This document shows, in pieces, positions 43,840 to 52,292 of a DNA stretch of 64,000 nucleotides (the first letter of the stretch is position 1; each line of letters starts with the position of its first letter). The DNA is taken from positions 17,651 through 81,650 of the forward strand of contig JBNKHI010000011.1 in the NCBI GenBank assembly GCA_050290265.1, written 5' to 3'. This DNA comes from JBNKFV01 sp050290265 (GTDB lineage: Bacteria > Pseudomonadota > Gammaproteobacteria > Pseudomonadales > Cellvibrionaceae). The position numbers were made by a program, and so were the translations under genes. The notes below the pieces were generated by a model that ran no database searches, was not told the DNA's origin, and saw nothing but the letters and a program-made list of their open reading frames with translations.

Positions 43840-44970
43840 TTACGATTTCGCCAATTGAGGGCTATGACCATTTTTTAGGTTAATGATGCCAATGGTAAAC
43901 AACGGGATCACATAAACTACCAGAAAACCCCATGCAATCGTTCCAAACCCATGAGCAACAAGATTGATAAGGCCAAGTTTAGAGACCGCCGTACCAATCA
44001 ATAACGCAATCACAGCAACCACCGCATGAACCTTCCGTGATACCGGCCGCCCAGTTCTCTCAATAGCTGCGCCATCCAATCGTTCGTTGAAGCCTTGTAT
44101 GCATCCTGCACCCGTCTCAAGGAAAGTACCAAACAGTGCAATCATATACACATACAACAACCATTCTTTTTGCAATACCGATTCAATTATCCAGTAGGTT
44201 GGTACAGCCTGCTGAATCAATTCACCCGCATAAGGAATAAACGACAAATGCAGCATTAACCCAGGTAGCATACTAGCCGCTACAGCCGCATACCCTGCTA
44301 CTACTGCTTCCGTTTGGGTTTTAATGTCACGCGCCGCATACAGAATGACTGGGATAGCCGGGGAAGAATATAAAGAAAACTTTACTGCTGCCCAAAACCA
44401 GCCTATTGAGTCATCTGCCACAGAGTCATTCTGTAAGGCACTGGCCCACTGAGACTCCGAGCCATCACTTGCAATAACCGTGTAGTAAAAATAAATTGAA
44501 AAGACAATCAGGATAATGATTGTCCACAGTAGCATTAAGTTCTCAAGCGTCTTTCTACCCAAATAAGCCACTACACCAACACCGACAAGCATCAGCGTAG
44601 TACCGATACTTTCGCTCAAGCCTAAATTATCACTCAGCATCACACCAGCAGCAGACGCTATGATCGCTAGAACGAGCAAAAAAAAGCAGATACAAAGCAC
44701 TTCGAAAAGAACCCAGTAACGACCAATTATGCTCTTGATTAAAGTTCGATAATCATACAACCGAAACAAGCGAGCGTAATTAAACGTAACGGCTGCAATT
44801 GATCCTAAAAGGATTACAACGGTTAAAAGAGCATAAAGCCCTTCATAGGCACCAAACCTGGTGAAATACTCGACAACTTCTCGGCCTGTTCCATAGCCAC
44901 CTGCAATGGCAACCGACTGCAACACCACACAGGGTACAATAATTGCGTTGTAAAATTGTTTTAAGGACAT
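43840..44970 (-). CDS. YkvI-like multi-pass membrane transporter
   Basis: The protein has 376 residues from ATG 44970, which has AAGG at a good distance; the longer frame to 45006 lacks one. It has about ten hydrophobic helices. The first contains VLQSVAIAGGYGTGREVVEYF, a glycine-rich break like that in LeuT-fold amino-acid transporters and in the YkvI family. It is probably an amino-acid or related uptake system of the inner membrane. Sandwiched between DUF1684 and VOC genes at 60 and 14 bp, it likely brings in the compound these enzymes process after the TonB receptor. Confidence 0.78.
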   Translation of the reverse strand: MSLKQFYNAIIVPCVVLQSVAIAGGYGTGREVVEYFTRFGAYEGLYALLTVVILLGSIAAVTFNYARLFRLYDYRTLIKSIIGRYWVLFEVLCICFFLLVLAIIASAAGVMLSDNLGLSESIGTTLMLVGVGVVAYLGRKTLENLMLLWTIIILIVFSIYFYYTVIASDGSESQWASALQNDSVADDSIGWFWAAVKFSLYSSPAIPVILYAARDIKTQTEAVVAGYAAVAASMLPGLMLHLSFIPYAGELIQQAVPTYWIIESVLQKEWLLYVYMIALFGTFLETGAGCIQGFNERLDGAAIERTGRPVSRKVHAVVAVIALLIGTAVSKLGLINLVAHGFGTIAWGFLVVYVIPLFTIGIINLKNGHSPQLAKS

Positions 44971-45030
44971 AAATATCGCCTTCACCCACTGGTAAAATAA
45001 GCACACAAAGCCTGTATGACAGGTGCATAC

Positions 45031-45882
45031 CTAGAGTTTTAAGTTGTAATACTTCTCCCCTGCCTCAACCGCAAAGTCTAGCGTATTTTCTTTGTGAGGC
45101 ATGGGACACGGAACAAATGGTGAAAAAGAACAAGGAGGTGATACCGCAAGATTAAAGTCTAGTACTGCAGTGCTATCAGCCTTAATCCTAGGGAATAAAT
45201 AACGAAAACTATTCGGATCGCTGGCATCACGAAACATTACAGAAACATCCATCTCATGAAAACCTTTTTCATAACGGAAATACTGAGGTATCTCAAGAGA
45301 AATAAGGCGATAAGTTTTCGACTTATAAACAAACTCGAACACGGCTTTGGTGGGATAGCTTCTTTTAGAGCCATGTACATCGGTTAAATCAGCTTCCTTA
45401 GGTGATTCCTGCATAATTACTTTACAATCGAACCTAAAGTCTGGATTAAAAGGATAAAAATCCAAGCCTGTAAACGAATCAAAAGCTGGGTTTTCAACAT
45501 CTTTAACTCTCACCCCAAATTCGTAATCTCTATCCATAATATGAATACGAAACGAGTCAATTTTCAACACTGTTTTATCTTGATGAGAATCAAGATTCAA
45601 TTCAACGGTATCATTTTTTAATGGATCATCATTAACCCGGACGCTAGCATCAGGATTTGCGTGAAAAAAAACTCTGTTACCTTTTTGAACGATCGAACCA
45701 CAGTTAGCAGCAACACCAGATTTCTCTAATACAATATCTGAACTTGAATCAGACCCCACCGTTAAGGGCTTGTCGTTCTCAAGCCAATATGTGCCAACTA
45801 CCCCAAGATAGCCGTCTCTATCTAGAACCTCTTTCTCACGCGCTTCACGCCACTCACGAAGGTATGCCTCATCATTACTCAT
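45031..45882 (-). CDS. DUF1684-family protein
   Basis: The protein has 283 residues. It opens LREWREAREKEVLDRDGYLG VVGTYWL, the standard DUF1684 start. The centre has YDFEFGV-like RDYEFGVRVKD and FTGLDFYPFNPDFRFDC, and the end has LAVSPPCSFSPFVPCPMPHKENTL, with the conserved SPPC/ASTxFxxCPxPxxxN core. There is no signal peptide. Function is unknown. The gene heads the transporter/VOC/amidohydrolase group and is 277 bp downstream of the TonB receptor. Confidence 0.88.
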   Translation of the reverse strand: MSNDEAYLREWREAREKEVLDRDGYLGVVGTYWLENDKPLTVGSDSSSDIVLEKSGVAANCGSIVQKGNRVFFHANPDASVRVNDDPLKNDTVELNLDSHQDKTVLKIDSFRIHIMDRDYEFGVRVKDVENPAFDSFTGLDFYPFNPDFRFDCKVIMQESPKEADLTDVHGSKRSYPTKAVFEFVYKSKTYRLISLEIPQYFRYEKGFHEMDVSVMFRDASDPNSFRYLFPRIKADSTAVLDFNLAVSPPCSFSPFVPCPMPHKENTLDFAVEAGEKYYNLKL

Positions 45883-46117
45883 TAACTTTTACCTCGAATC
45901 TATCACTGTATTAAACAATAAGTAAGCAACAGTTTTAAAAAAACCACCAAACTGAAACAGGGCTTAAACCCCTATGAAACCGTAGTTACTACTTAATTTA
46001 TCTATTAATTAAAAAATTTCACTTCCGTAAAGCAGCGAACAAATGTACCCGGTTACGCACATTGTGGCTGTTTAACGATACAAGCCGGAATAACTAAGGA
46101 GTTCGTTGTTGCAGAAA

Positions 46118-46141
46118 GGAAAGGCCCTCTCAGGCCTTTCC
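46118..46141 (-). terminator. Hairpin after TonB receptor gene
   Basis: GGAAAGGCC and GGCCTTTCC form a perfect 9-bp stem around a 6-nt loop, 18 bp past the receptor stop. The minus-strand sequence after it is TTTCTGC, a short T-run, so termination may be partial and allow read-through into the DUF1684 gene. Confidence 0.6.
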
Positions 46142-46159
46142 AATAATGCAGACCGCTCT

Positions 46160-48694
46160 TTAGATACCACCAAAGGAGTAACTAACCTTTAAACCCAAGG
46201 TGCGAGGGTTTGGACGAAGACGAATACCTGTTACCCCAAAGTTCTCCTGAGTACCCGTGTAATATTCTTCATCGGTTAAGTTTTGCACGTAGCCAACGAT
46301 TTCCCACGCACCAACATCGTAGCCCGCACGCAAATTGAACTGATCGTAATCTGGGCTCAGGTATGGAAATTCATTGGGGCCAGAGAAGTGATATACCAGT
46401 GGCCCACCACTGGCGACACTGTTTGGCGTTGGGCCATTGAGTTGTTTATTGGCAACACCCTCAATGTCGGAGTACTGACCATCGCGATGAATATACTCCA
46501 ACTGCACCCACGCTTCGTTATCCCCAATCATCCAGCTATATTCACCCACCAGGCTTGCTGTCATTTCAGGTGCTTTGGGTAAATCCAGCCCTTGCAACTG
46601 GGGTGTAAAACCACCAGAAAGCTGAACTTGTGTTGGGCTGGTAATCTCTGTATCCATATAACCAAAGCTTCCACTCAGCGTGAAATTTTCAGTCACATAC
46701 GCTGTCATCTCCAACTCCAGACCAGTGGCAACAGCTTCATCAAGATTTACCGTTTGCTCAAACAACGATGCGACATCACCTTCTGTCAGAAAGAAGTAGG
46801 ACTCAAACTGGATATCATCCCACTCAGATCGGTATATAGATGCATTTAAGCGAACGCGGTTATCAAACAACTCAGACTTTACACCCAACTCATAATTCCA
46901 TAACACTTCTTTGTCGTATTCAACGGTGACAGCAGGATCGCCATCCACATTGGTGTTATTACCTACGCTATGGCCACCGGGTTTATAGCCTTTCGATATC
47001 ATCCCATAAACGTTCACCTCTTCTGAGAACTGATACCTAAAACCAACTCGCGGGGCAAAGTCGTCATAACTGGCTTCATCCTCTGCCACTGGCCTTGCGT
47101 AATTTTCAAAACTTGGGAAAAAGCTGGCACAAGGAGGCGCAATACCGGCAAAGAAGTCAGCACAAGCCGGATCATTTAACGATGACGGCCCTGGGCCAAC
47201 ACCAAAGCCAGCAAACCGTTTGGAAACCTCACTATGTGTAAATCGGCCACCCAGTATTAAATCCAGCGTATCGCTAAAATGGTAGGTTACATCACCAAAG
47301 AGAGCGACTTCTTCAATTTCAAATCTTTTTCTGTTTTTATTCAGACCAAGATCTTCTGGAAAAGGAGGAAACCAGCCAACACCATTAATTGTATGTGTTG
47401 GCGAGGTCGACACAGCGGCATTGTTGGATTGTTTCTGAACATCATTGGAATAAAGAGCACCAAGAGTCCAATCAAAAGTAGAATTGGAGTAATCAAATCG
47501 GCTTTCGGCACTCCACGAACTTCCTTCGTAAAAATTATTTCGCTTGAAGGTGTCTGCGCCGCCCACTAAATCTTGGTCGAACTGTCGAGAAAGTTCTGCA
47601 TCGATAAAACCGACTATTGACGTCAAATTGAGGTTGTCATTTAACGCAGTAGCAACTTCAAAGATCCCAATAAGTGATTTATTTTTTGTGTATTCATCAA
47701 GATCGTGGCATAGCTTGTTCCGGTTTTCAGGATAAAACCCTGTGCCACAGTCTTGCGCTTCAGAAATACTAAATGAATCCACAGTATCTACATCTAAAAT
47801 ACCCGAAGGAACATTTTCATCTGTTCCCTGGTCTTCATCGGCATAGATTATTGTTGAACTGATAGTGGTTGTATCAGAAAAATCAAAAACTGCTCTCACT
47901 CTACCGAAAAATTGTTCGTAGCCGCTATTGTCTGCACCGTTTGGTACAAAGCCATTTTCAGCCGCACCGGGGCATGAATCTGGGCCTTTTCCAGCGGCGC
48001 AAATATTATCAACCCGACCGCCACTATCTTCGTACATTAATACTGAGCGTACGCGAAAGTTATCCGTAATCGGCGTATTCACAACAGCAGTTACGTTACC
48101 CATTTCATTGGCGTCTTCATAGAATTCGGAACCCAGCGTTAACTTCCAGCCGAACTCATCTGTGGGGTTCTGGCTGCGTAAGTTTAACGCGCCGCCTACA
48201 GAGTTACGCCCAAAATAGGTACCTTGGGGGCCTCGAAGTACTTCAATGCTTTGCATGTCAGGTAAGCTTGGATTGGCTACCTGGTTGGGAACAGAGGCAA
48301 TACTAAAGCCGTCCAAGTAGATACCAATAGAGTTAACGGTGGCGTTTTCGCCGGTAACAAGATTCCCCACCCCGCGAATGGCAATACCAACACCTTTACT
48401 CCCCGACTGACCATCATCGGTAAATGCAACTCCCGGAGATAAGGCTAAGTAGTCTCTCGCCGCACCAATATTAGCTTTGTTAATAAAATCTGCACTATAA
48501 GCAGTTACACTAACCGGCACGTCTTGCATATTTTGTTCGCGGCGCTGAGCCGTAACGATTATTTCCTCTAGAGCAAAGCTAGATGCTGTTTTTTTCGTTT
48601 GTTCATTAGCAACAGACTGAGCGTTAGCAGAATGGCCAGCGGCACCTACTACAACACCAATCATCGCACTTAATAAGGCATTCTTTCTCTTCAT
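46160..48694 (-). CDS. TonB-dependent receptor
   Basis: The protein has 844 residues. It has a signal peptide (about 1-25, ending NAQS), then a TonB-box-like EEIIVTAQRREQNMQDVPVS. The plug is at about 45-165 (AIRGVGN, QSIEVLRGPQGTYFGRNSVG GAL). A large barrel follows, with LILGGRFTHSE and KGYKPGGHS segments typical of the big proteobacterial catabolic receptors. This subgroup usually serves oligomers, aromatics or steroids rather than siderophores. It is followed by a partial terminator and the DUF1684/YkvI/VOC/amidohydrolase genes. Confidence 0.93.
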   Translation of the reverse strand: MKRKNALLSAMIGVVVGAAGHSANAQSVANEQTKKTASSFALEEIIVTAQRREQNMQDVPVSVTAYSADFINKANIGAARDYLALSPGVAFTDDGQSGSKGVGIAIRGVGNLVTGENATVNSIGIYLDGFSIASVPNQVANPSLPDMQSIEVLRGPQGTYFGRNSVGGALNLRSQNPTDEFGWKLTLGSEFYEDANEMGNVTAVVNTPITDNFRVRSVLMYEDSGGRVDNICAAGKGPDSCPGAAENGFVPNGADNSGYEQFFGRVRAVFDFSDTTTISSTIIYADEDQGTDENVPSGILDVDTVDSFSISEAQDCGTGFYPENRNKLCHDLDEYTKNKSLIGIFEVATALNDNLNLTSIVGFIDAELSRQFDQDLVGGADTFKRNNFYEGSSWSAESRFDYSNSTFDWTLGALYSNDVQKQSNNAAVSTSPTHTINGVGWFPPFPEDLGLNKNRKRFEIEEVALFGDVTYHFSDTLDLILGGRFTHSEVSKRFAGFGVGPGPSSLNDPACADFFAGIAPPCASFFPSFENYARPVAEDEASYDDFAPRVGFRYQFSEEVNVYGMISKGYKPGGHSVGNNTNVDGDPAVTVEYDKEVLWNYELGVKSELFDNRVRLNASIYRSEWDDIQFESYFFLTEGDVASLFEQTVNLDEAVATGLELEMTAYVTENFTLSGSFGYMDTEITSPTQVQLSGGFTPQLQGLDLPKAPEMTASLVGEYSWMIGDNEAWVQLEYIHRDGQYSDIEGVANKQLNGPTPNSVASGGPLVYHFSGPNEFPYLSPDYDQFNLRAGYDVGAWEIVGYVQNLTDEEYYTGTQENFGVTGIRLRPNPRTLGLKVSYSFGGI

Positions 48695-49082
48695 GGTTTC
48701 CCTCGTCTCTCGTTGAATATGGGTATTATTAGAAACCTAAGCTTCTACATGACCCTTTTTTAAAGACCTGCAGCCAACACTCAACGCTGCAATGTAATCT
48801 CTGGCACTTCTTACAATCAAAGAATTGCCGCATGGTCTTCCTGACAGTGTAGTAATACCATCCGTTTTGTACCGACTTTCGTTGGCAGCCTCGCAACTAA
48901 TAAACCAGCCACTCAACGAATGCCCTAGCCTTTCATTTTTATTATTTATTTTTTCTGTTAACACCAACTTTTGTACACTTCAGCACTACCCAATGGTCAC
49001 TGAATCGCCGGCAGCCTTCAGTAACTGACACAAACAGCCATAACTGTGTCTAACATGCTTTCAGCGCTGACAGACACCCAAC
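48695..49082. other. Intergenic gap of 388 bp upstream of TonB receptor
   Basis: This gap presumably holds the receptor promoter. TTCAGCGCTGA with its flanks (49056-49069) is a LacI-like palindrome with one mismatch to TGNNANCGNTNNCA, but it lies about 360 bp from the receptor start. GACACA/TGTGTC arms (49027-49050) make a weak hairpin. The 76-codon minus-strand frame has no recognisable features and is not called. Confidence 0.4.
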
Positions 49083-50750
49083 CTAAACCTGAATCTCCTG
49101 CGGTAGCGTAAACCAACGTAGTGATTCCAATGCTTCTGGCAGATTCAATTCGTAGCGAGTTGCCCCTAGATGCTCACCTTTAAGCGTAGCCTCAGCAAGC
49201 TCCAGGTACTCAGACAAAGAAGCTGACCGCACTTCATTTCCACTATCTACCGTGACACAGGGATTGCTGAAATCAAAATCTGCCAATTCCGCCAACTTGG
49301 CATGGTACTCCTGATAGTACCAAGCTCCTGAGGAACAATTGAATCTGTAGTAAGGGAGCAGCCGCCAGCCATGCTCAGCGATTAATTCCAAAGCCCTAAT
49401 CAGGTACTCACACGTTTCTTCATCAATAAAGTAGTTAAAATTTAGACGCACCCAGCCAGGACGCAATAACGCGTGTCCGTCTGCAATCGCCTTCTCCAGC
49501 GACTTACTATAAGACCCATTCATACTGAGCAAATAATGACCATAAGGGCCGGCACAGGAACAACCTCCGCGCACCTGAATACCAAACAGGTCATTGAGCA
49601 AAGCAACAACAAAGCTATAGTGGAGATCCTTTTCTTGATGTTTGATGCGCAAAGCAACGATAGCAAGCCTCGGTACATGCCTGTTACCGAGTATTTCTAT
49701 ATTGGAACATTGGCTCCAGCGTTGCAGAGCGCACTCAATAAACGTTTCCTCACGCTGACGAATGGCTTCTACGCCCACACTCTGCTTCAGTTTAAATACT
49801 AAGCCGGCACGAATGGATTCGATAATTGCGGGAGTTCCGCCCTCTTCTCGTCGCTCTAGATTGTCTATATAGCGGTGATCCTGTGGTGTAACATAATAAA
49901 CCGTCCCCCCCCCAGGAATTGATGGCACAGAATTGTTAAGCAAGTGCTTTTTAACCACCAAAATACCGGGCGTACCGGGACCGCCAATAAACTTATGCGG
50001 CGAGATAAAAACCGCATCTTTACTGTCCTTTTCACCCTCTGCTTCACTACCTTGCATGTCGATGGGCAAATAAGGCCCACCAGCCGCGTAATCCCAAAAT
50101 GACAAAGCGCCATGTCGATGCAATAGCTGCGTTACCACTTTTACGTCGGTAATTAAACCTGTGACATTAGAGGCTGCTGAAAAACTGCCTATTTTCAGCG
50201 GACAATCACGATACTCACCAAGCTTTTGCTCAAGTACGTTTAAATCCAACAACCCTTCATTGGTTAAGGGGATATTCACAATCTTGGCGATGCTTTCACG
50301 CCATGGCAATTCATTAGAATGATGCTCGTAGGGACCCAAGAATACGACGGGGCGCTCACTTTCTGGAATTTGCTCCAGTAACGCGTAGCGACGGCTAAGA
50401 TCGGCCGGCAAACGCAAATTAAGAATATCGATAAGTTTGTGAATCGCCGAAGTTGCACCAGAGCCACAAAAAATCACGCAGTCGTCTTCACCCGCATTAA
50501 CAGCTTCTGCAACAGCCTTGCGTGCCTGCTCTCTCAGGGCAGTTGTTTGAGCACCGGTAAACGAGGTTTCAGTGTGGGTGTTGGCGTAGTAGGGCAGCAC
50601 CTTTGCGCGAATGAAGTCTTCAATAAAATCGAGCGCACGTGCAGATGCCGTGTAGTCAGCGTAAACCAGCGGTTTGACGCCAAATGGCGTAATAATAGAA
50701 GTGTTGCCACCTATTTCCGCCTCGCGGATCTGGTCTATCAAATAACTCAT
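49083..50750 (-). CDS. Aminotransferase class V / cysteine-desulfurase-like enzyme
   Basis: The protein has 555 residues, longer than IscS or SufS (about 400). PLP-fold features: YADYTASARA at the N-terminus, CGSGATSAIH, SFWDYAA with Asp220, and the PLP lysine Lys253 in SPHKFIGGPG. The loop Cys397-Ser-Cys399 in VRGGCSCAGPYG sits where desulfurases have their active cysteine. The last 140 residues (after about 410) are an extra domain without a known match. A role in sulfur transfer is possible but unproven. It is divergent from an Lrp-type regulator, its likely controller. Confidence 0.85.
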   Translation of the reverse strand: MSYLIDQIREAEIGGNTSIITPFGVKPLVYADYTASARALDFIEDFIRAKVLPYYANTHTETSFTGAQTTALREQARKAVAEAVNAGEDDCVIFCGSGATSAIHKLIDILNLRLPADLSRRYALLEQIPESERPVVFLGPYEHHSNELPWRESIAKIVNIPLTNEGLLDLNVLEQKLGEYRDCPLKIGSFSAASNVTGLITDVKVVTQLLHRHGALSFWDYAAGGPYLPIDMQGSEAEGEKDSKDAVFISPHKFIGGPGTPGILVVKKHLLNNSVPSIPGGGTVYYVTPQDHRYIDNLERREEGGTPAIIESIRAGLVFKLKQSVGVEAIRQREETFIECALQRWSQCSNIEILGNRHVPRLAIVALRIKHQEKDLHYSFVVALLNDLFGIQVRGGCSCAGPYGHYLLSMNGSYSKSLEKAIADGHALLRPGWVRLNFNYFIDEETCEYLIRALELIAEHGWRLLPYYRFNCSSGAWYYQEYHAKLAELADFDFSNPCVTVDSGNEVRSASLSEYLELAEATLKGEHLGATRYELNLPEALESLRWFTLPQEIQV

Positions 50751-50918
50751 TTATATATACTTCCTAACACTGAATTCGTCATCCATTTTACGCAAACCAG
50801 CCGCTCAAGATGTTCCTAATTATCCTATAAATATTTGAATTATCGAAACAACGTGCCTTTTATGATTATATATTCGATAATATTTTTCACTTTTCGGATA
50901 TTTAGTGGAGCATCTCAA

Positions 50919-51392
50919 ATGATAAAACAGCGCTTTAGTAAACAGGACACTAGCATTCTCGACTTATTGCAACGAAACGCGGCCTTATCAGTAGCGGAGA
51001 TATCAGAACGTGTAGGCATGTCGAAATCGGCCTGCTGGCGACGAATACAGATGTTTGAGGAAACCGGCGTTATTCGAGGAAAAGTCACGCTATTGGATCA
51101 AGAACAAGTAAACTTGCCATTAACAGTGTATATATCAATACGTACTAACCAGCACAATGATCGCTGGGCAACGCAATTTAAAGAAACGGTTCAAAGCATT
51201 CCCGAAGTACTGGAAGTACATCGCATGAGTGGCGACCTAGACTATCTCATCAGAGCAGTTGTTACTGATATGCGGGGATACGACCGCCTTTACAAGGAGA
51301 TAATCAAAGCCGATCTGTTTGATGTCAGCTCCAGCTTTGTGATGGAAACCATGAAACAAACCACACGCCTGCCACTAAGCCATTTAGATTAA
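50919..51392 (+). CDS. Lrp/AsnC-family transcriptional regulator
   Basis: The protein has 157 residues from ATG 50919, which follows GTGGAG at 8 bp; the frame extends back to 50835 without support. The N-terminal helix-turn-helix is DTSILDLLQRNAALSVAEIS and VGMSKSACWRRIQMFEETG, and the RAM domain includes TVQSIPEVLEVHRMSGDLDY. Lrp-type proteins usually sense an amino acid and control a nearby gene. The divergent class V aminotransferase, 168 bp away, is the obvious target. Confidence 0.92.
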   Translation: MIKQRFSKQDTSILDLLQRNAALSVAEISERVGMSKSACWRRIQMFEETGVIRGKVTLLDQEQVNLPLTVYISIRTNQHNDRWATQFKETVQSIPEVLEVHRMSGDLDYLIRAVVTDMRGYDRLYKEIIKADLFDVSSSFVMETMKQTTRLPLSHLD

Positions 51393-52292
51393 AAAACGAT
51401 ACCCCTAACTTGTGTTTCAAGGCCGTCTATGAGTAGGCACAGCCAGGCATGTGCAGCTGGAACCGACCTAATGCTCTGTTGCATCCGCAGGAAATTATCT
51501 TCAAAACGGCCGCATTTAGGGTAGTACTTGAATTCTCTGCCCTACTCCGCTCTGAGCTATCTATCGCGGCGATAATGTATGGCTCGCCACCATCCCTAGC
51601 GTCAACCTCAACGCCTCCGCTTAAAAAGCAAGAGATCGCAATAACTTTTCCCTAAAACATTACTCGTGGAGCGGGATCGGGTATACAGAAACTAGTGAAC
51701 CTGCCTAATTACACAGCAGCTGGTAGTAAAGTCATTGTGAGTGCTGTTCAGAGCCAGGCAAACCTAGAAGATGGTACTGTCATGGATGAAAAGCCCCATA
51801 TGATTGAGCAACGAAAAAAACAAACGCTATTTTTTCAGGTCTTGGCTTGCAAGAGCAATAGGTGGAAATTAAATGGGATAACCAGAATATTTTCTGGTAC
51901 TGGAAAACACGATTGGAAAAAGCGTTATATGAAATTGACCTTGCTGCCAGGTGAGAGACACTGTTTGGTGACGTTAAGCAAACCTATACGGACCTATCTT
52001 CGGTGAACAATTTATTGTACCCACACAGTCAGCTCTCCAAGTATTGCCGCATCCACAAATTATTTAGGTGGTAACACTATTGAAAAAGCCTCACGCAACG
52101 CCGCTCCACTACCGGTAGACAGTGCGAGAACAATGACAACAAAAATCCTAAATACTAAAGGTGTGCAAAGGAATCTATGTGACTATCCGAAAAGCCAAAC
52201 AAATTGTCAGGAGTAGGAGCAAGTAACGCTGCCAACTCATTGACTACTAGGCAAGATAGCGAGAATCACTTCAACATCCATGTATTTAATGC
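51393..52292. other. 900-bp gap without a supportable gene
   Basis: Two plus-strand frames of 68 and 103 codons (51449-51655, 51695-52006) show no motif, no signal peptide and no convincing ribosome-binding site. The composition looks coding-like only in short patches, for example around 51760-51930. It could be decayed coding DNA, but I recognise no family. No hairpin terminator for either flanking gene was seen. Confidence 0.45.

Noticed and set aside
48737..48967. 76-codon minus-strand frame upstream of the TonB receptor
   Set aside because: No motif or start signal, and it occupies the likely receptor promoter region.
49027..49050. GACACA/TGTGTC arms as a terminator of the aminotransferase gene
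   Set aside because: A 6-bp stem with a 12-nt loop and no T-run on the minus strand.
49056..49069. TTTCAGCGCTGACA as a second LacI operator
   Set aside because: One fixed position fails and it lies about 360 bp from the receptor start, so it is not strong enough to call.
51695..52006. 103-codon frame as a small gene
   Set aside because: No family recognised, no good start signal, and no conserved-looking pattern; left as unexplained sequence.
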